The notes below the pieces were generated by a model that worked only from the letters and a program-made list of their open reading frames with translations, was not told the origin of the DNA and ran no database searches. From NCBI RefSeq assembly GCF_000768705.1, contig NZ_AVPJ01000001.1:523794-587793 (forward strand): a DNA stretch of 64,000 nt, given 5' to 3'. The position numbers and the translations under genes are program-made. The stretch is from Knoellia sinensis KCTC 19936 (lineage in GTDB: Bacteria; Actinomycetota; Actinomycetes; Actinomycetales; Dermatophilaceae). Position 1 is the stretch's first letter. The number at the start of each line of letters is the position of its first letter. Shown here piece after piece: positions 62,097-64,000 of the stretch.

Positions 62097-63158
62097 TCAG
62101 GCGGAGGGGATCGTCGCGGTGTCGATGACGTAGCGGTAGCGCACGTCCCCGGCGACAACCTTGTCGTATGCCGTGTCGACCGTTGTCGTGTCACTCGCGT
62201 CGAGCGTCTCGATCGTCGCGCCAATGCCGTGCTCGGCACAGAAGTCGAGCATCTCCTGAGTCTCGGGGATGCCGCCGATGTTGCTGCCCGTGAGGACCTT
62301 GTTGCCGCCGATGAGGGCGCCGGGGCGGATGGACAGTTTGCTCGGCGGGAGCCCGACGTTCACGAGCGCGCCGTGGGGCCGCAGAAGCCGGACGTAGGTC
62401 TCCATGTCCAGATCAGCGCTCACGGTGTTGATGATGAGGTCGAAGGTGGCTCGTGCCGCCTTCATGGCGTCGGTGTCGCTCGTGGCGATGTGGTTGCTCG
62501 AGCCGAGGGCCTTGGCGTCGTCCGCCTTCGCGGACGAGCGCGAGAGGGTGGTGACCTCCGCCCCCATGGCGGCGGCGAGCTTCACGGCCATGTGGCCGAG
62601 CCCGCCCACGCCGACGACGGCGACCTTGCGGCCAGGTCCGGCGCCCCAACGCTTGAGCGGTGAATAGGTCGTGATGCCGGCGCAGAGCAGGGGCGCAGCC
62701 TCGTCGAGCTCGATGCCCTCGGGGATGCTGAGCACCATGCGTTCGGTGACGACGATCTGCTGGCTGTAGCCGCCGGCGGCCCACTCCCCGTCGTAGTTCT
62801 GGGAGTTGTAGGTCCCGACGCTGCCTTGGGTGCAGAACTGCTCATTGCCGTTCTTGCACTGCTCGCACTCGGTGCAGGAGTCCACGAGGCAGCCGACGCC
62901 CACGCGATCACCGACCTTGTATCTCGTCACGCCGTCGCCCACCGCGCTCACCGTGCCGGCGATCTCGTGTCCGGTGACGATCGGGTAGTGCGCGGCGCCC
63001 CACTCGTCGCGGACCGTGTGGATGTCGCTGTGGCAAATGCCGGCGAAGGCGATGTCGATCCGGACATCGTCGTCGCGGAGATCACGACGCTCGAGATCGA
63101 TGGCCTCGAAGGGCGCACCGGCGGACGGAACGGAGAGGGCTCGCGTGGTGGTGGGCAT
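62097..63158 (-). CDS. NAD(P)-dependent zinc alcohol dehydrogenase (CAD/YahK type)
   Basis: A 353-residue zinc-dependent dehydrogenase. Catalytic zinc ligands: Cys in FAGICHSDIHTV near residue 39, His in VTGHEIAG near 62, and a later Cys at GCLVDSCTECEQCKNGNEQF near 93-110, which also contains the four structural-zinc Cys. NADPH site: AVVGVGGLGHMAVKLAAAMG near 180. The pattern fits cinnamyl-alcohol/YahK-type aldehyde reductases. ATG at 63158 chosen (MPTTTRALSVPSAG). Confidence 0.93.
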   Translation of the reverse strand: MPTTTRALSVPSAGAPFEAIDLERRDLRDDDVRIDIAFAGICHSDIHTVRDEWGAAHYPIVTGHEIAGTVSAVGDGVTRYKVGDRVGVGCLVDSCTECEQCKNGNEQFCTQGSVGTYNSQNYDGEWAAGGYSQQIVVTERMVLSIPEGIELDEAAPLLCAGITTYSPLKRWGAGPGRKVAVVGVGGLGHMAVKLAAAMGAEVTTLSRSSAKADDAKALGSSNHIATSDTDAMKAARATFDLIINTVSADLDMETYVRLLRPHGALVNVGLPPSKLSIRPGALIGGNKVLTGSNIGGIPETQEMLDFCAEHGIGATIETLDASDTTTVDTAYDKVVAGDVRYRYVIDTATIPSA

Positions 63159-63182
63159 GTGAGCCACGTTAGCCCCGCACCC

Positions 63183-64000
63183 TCAGGCAGCCCACACGTC
63201 GTCGCGGATGGCTGCTTCGAAGTCGTCGTAGTCGTCGCAGTCGTGGGACCAGTCGTCGGTCCAGATAAGGGGGTCGTCGGGGACCCAGTCGTCGGGTTCG
63301 GGGATGCGTGGGGTCCAGCCTTCGCCGTGGATGGGTGGGGCGGTGGAGTCGTAGGCGTGCCCGGTCGGGGTGGTGATCCGCAGGTTGTGGGGTCCGGCCC
63401 CGTCGAGGCCGGTGGATTGGACCTTCACGTGCCAGCCGGGCTCTTCCTTCACGAGATTGTGGCGCTGGCACAGCCCAGCGCCGTTCGCTGCCGTGGTTCC
63501 ACCACCGGCGTGGATGGGGGTGGTGTGGTCGGCCTGGACCGCGGGGGCGTCGCACCACGGGACCCGGCAGACCGGGTCGCGCAGCTCGAGGAAGTGCCGC
63601 AGCCCGCCGTGGAAGCGGCGTCGCGCCGAGTCCAGCGCGACGAGGTCGCGACCGGTGGGGTCGGTGAACAACCGCCGCAACCAGACGAACGCGTCGGACC
63701 GGCCAGCGGTGCCCGTCGCAGGTTCGCGATCTGCACCTGTCCGGGCGTCCGTGGCAGCGTCGGCGCCGCGGAAGTTCAGAAGCTCTGCGACCCAGGAGCG
63801 GGCCGCGGCGCCGGGGATGACGCCCCAGCCGGGGATCGTGGCGCAGTCATCGACCGGGGCCTGCCCACCGAACGCGGCCGGCAGGAGCGTCGTGTCGGTC
63901 ATGACGAGGTTCACCGCGACCGGTTGCGGCTGCCCCTGCGCCCGACCACTGAGCAGCTCCAGGGCGCGATCGGTCAGCCAGGCACCCTTCCCGCGGGTGT
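63183..64000 (-). CDS. DUF222/HNH endonuclease-domain protein, C-terminal part only
   Basis: The frame is open through the right edge (no start seen), so at least 272 residues are present and the N-terminal DUF222 part is mostly outside. Visible: a segment ending QPVAVNLVMTDTTLL, then RRRFHGGLRHFLELRDPVCR, and the HNH site VPWCDAPAVQADHTTPIHAG with GLCQRHNLVKEEPGW. The Cys pairs and DH...H...N arrangement fit HNH. Proteins with this layout (similar to 13E12-type repeat proteins) occur in many copies in actinobacteria. The C-terminal tail is rich in Asp and Trp. Confidence 0.88.
   Translation of the reverse strand, partial: TRGKGAWLTDRALELLSGRAQGQPQPVAVNLVMTDTTLLPAAFGGQAPVDDCATIPGWGVIPGAAARSWVAELLNFRGADAATDARTGADREPATGTAGRSDAFVWLRRLFTDPTGRDLVALDSARRRFHGGLRHFLELRDPVCRVPWCDAPAVQADHTTPIHAGGGTTAANGAGLCQRHNLVKEEPGWHVKVQSTGLDGAGPHNLRITTPTGHAYDSTAPPIHGEGWTPRIPEPDDWVPDDPLIWTDDWSHDCDDYDDFEAAIRDDVWAA

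Larger units (their letters stand above)
2223..62173. repeat. Dispersed octamer GTATGCCG / CGGCATAC, 34 copies by eye
   Basis: Copies reading GTATGCCG on the plus strand start at 2223, 4167, 7769, 16191, 27844, 28998, 30420, 32356, 34963, 42273, 45734, 48698, 50434, 56909, 60217 and 62166. Copies reading CGGCATAC start at 2244, 6757, 10866, 12547, 14813, 15284, 16515, 28980, 33627, 36984, 39157, 44445, 47542, 48994, 53199, 57953, 60296 and 62042. Most lie inside genes and use all three frames (Ala-Tyr, Tyr-Ala, Met-Pro, Gly-Ile), which argues for a DNA-level signal and against a protein motif. None was found between 16522 and 27844. A scan by eye may have missed a few. Confidence 0.85.

Overview
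This 64 kb window is chromosomal core DNA from a high-GC actinobacterium. Several genes point to this group directly: a fused 2-oxoglutarate decarboxylase/dehydrogenase (Kgd), a SigR-RsrA pair, mycoredoxin, WhiB7 with an AT-hook, the AdnA-AdnB helicase-nuclease pair, the 24-residue ribosomal protein bL37, UPF0182, DUF3107 and PPA1309 proteins, and a nickel superoxide dismutase. The mix fits Micrococcales, perhaps near Intrasporangiaceae; that placement is inference. I see no prophage, integron, insertion sequence or CRISPR array, and base composition looks even throughout.

Layout. 0-11 kb: the start of a CNNM/CBS membrane protein (cut by the left edge), an ABC exporter pair, kgd, a DUF6104 small protein, an SGNH hydrolase, a zinc-less MDR dehydrogenase, a homocysteine methyltransferase, malic enzyme and the sodX-sodN pair. 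11-16 kb: two adjacent membrane proteins with worn HD-GYP domains, preceded by an unlisted 59-residue secreted peptide with three GWSW heptads, then bL37, sigR-rsrA with its own SigR-type promoter, and a ferritin. 16-20.6 kb: an alpha/beta hydrolase, SRAP, DoxX, aroA and rsgA. 20.7-26.7 kb: a complete peptide-type ABC importer (oppABCDF). 27-32 kb: hisN, an M16 peptidase pair, type II NADH dehydrogenase and initiator tRNA. 32-62 kb: a stretch whose gene content and order closely resemble the mycobacterial region from UPF0182 to rhlE. It holds UPF0182, a PDZ/Lon-like protease, moaE, a DUF2342 protein, a ThiF-like protein, an ABC1 kinase, a cysteine dioxygenase operon, whiB7, uvrD2, mrx1, nudC, adnB-adnA, moeZ, a TetR regulator, DUF3107, a ferritin-like protein and rhlE. 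An alcohol dehydrogenase and a DUF222/HNH protein (running off the right edge) close the window.

Themes. Thiol and oxidative-stress functions recur: SigR-RsrA, Ni-SOD, mycoredoxin, NudC, two ferritin-like proteins and cysteine dioxygenase. DNA repair is the second theme: SRAP, HhH-GPD, UvrD2 and AdnAB. Two short leader-type reading frames stand out: a Cys-rich peptide before cysteine dioxygenase, and a 74-codon frame plus intrinsic terminator in front of whiB7.

The most unusual signals are (1) the octamer GTATGCCG/CGGCATAC, which I counted 34 times in both orientations against roughly 2-3 expected, including one perfect terminator hairpin built from two opposed copies; and (2) the secreted triple-GWSW peptide directly upstream of two membrane HD-domain proteins that have lost the HHExxDGxGYP half of the active site.
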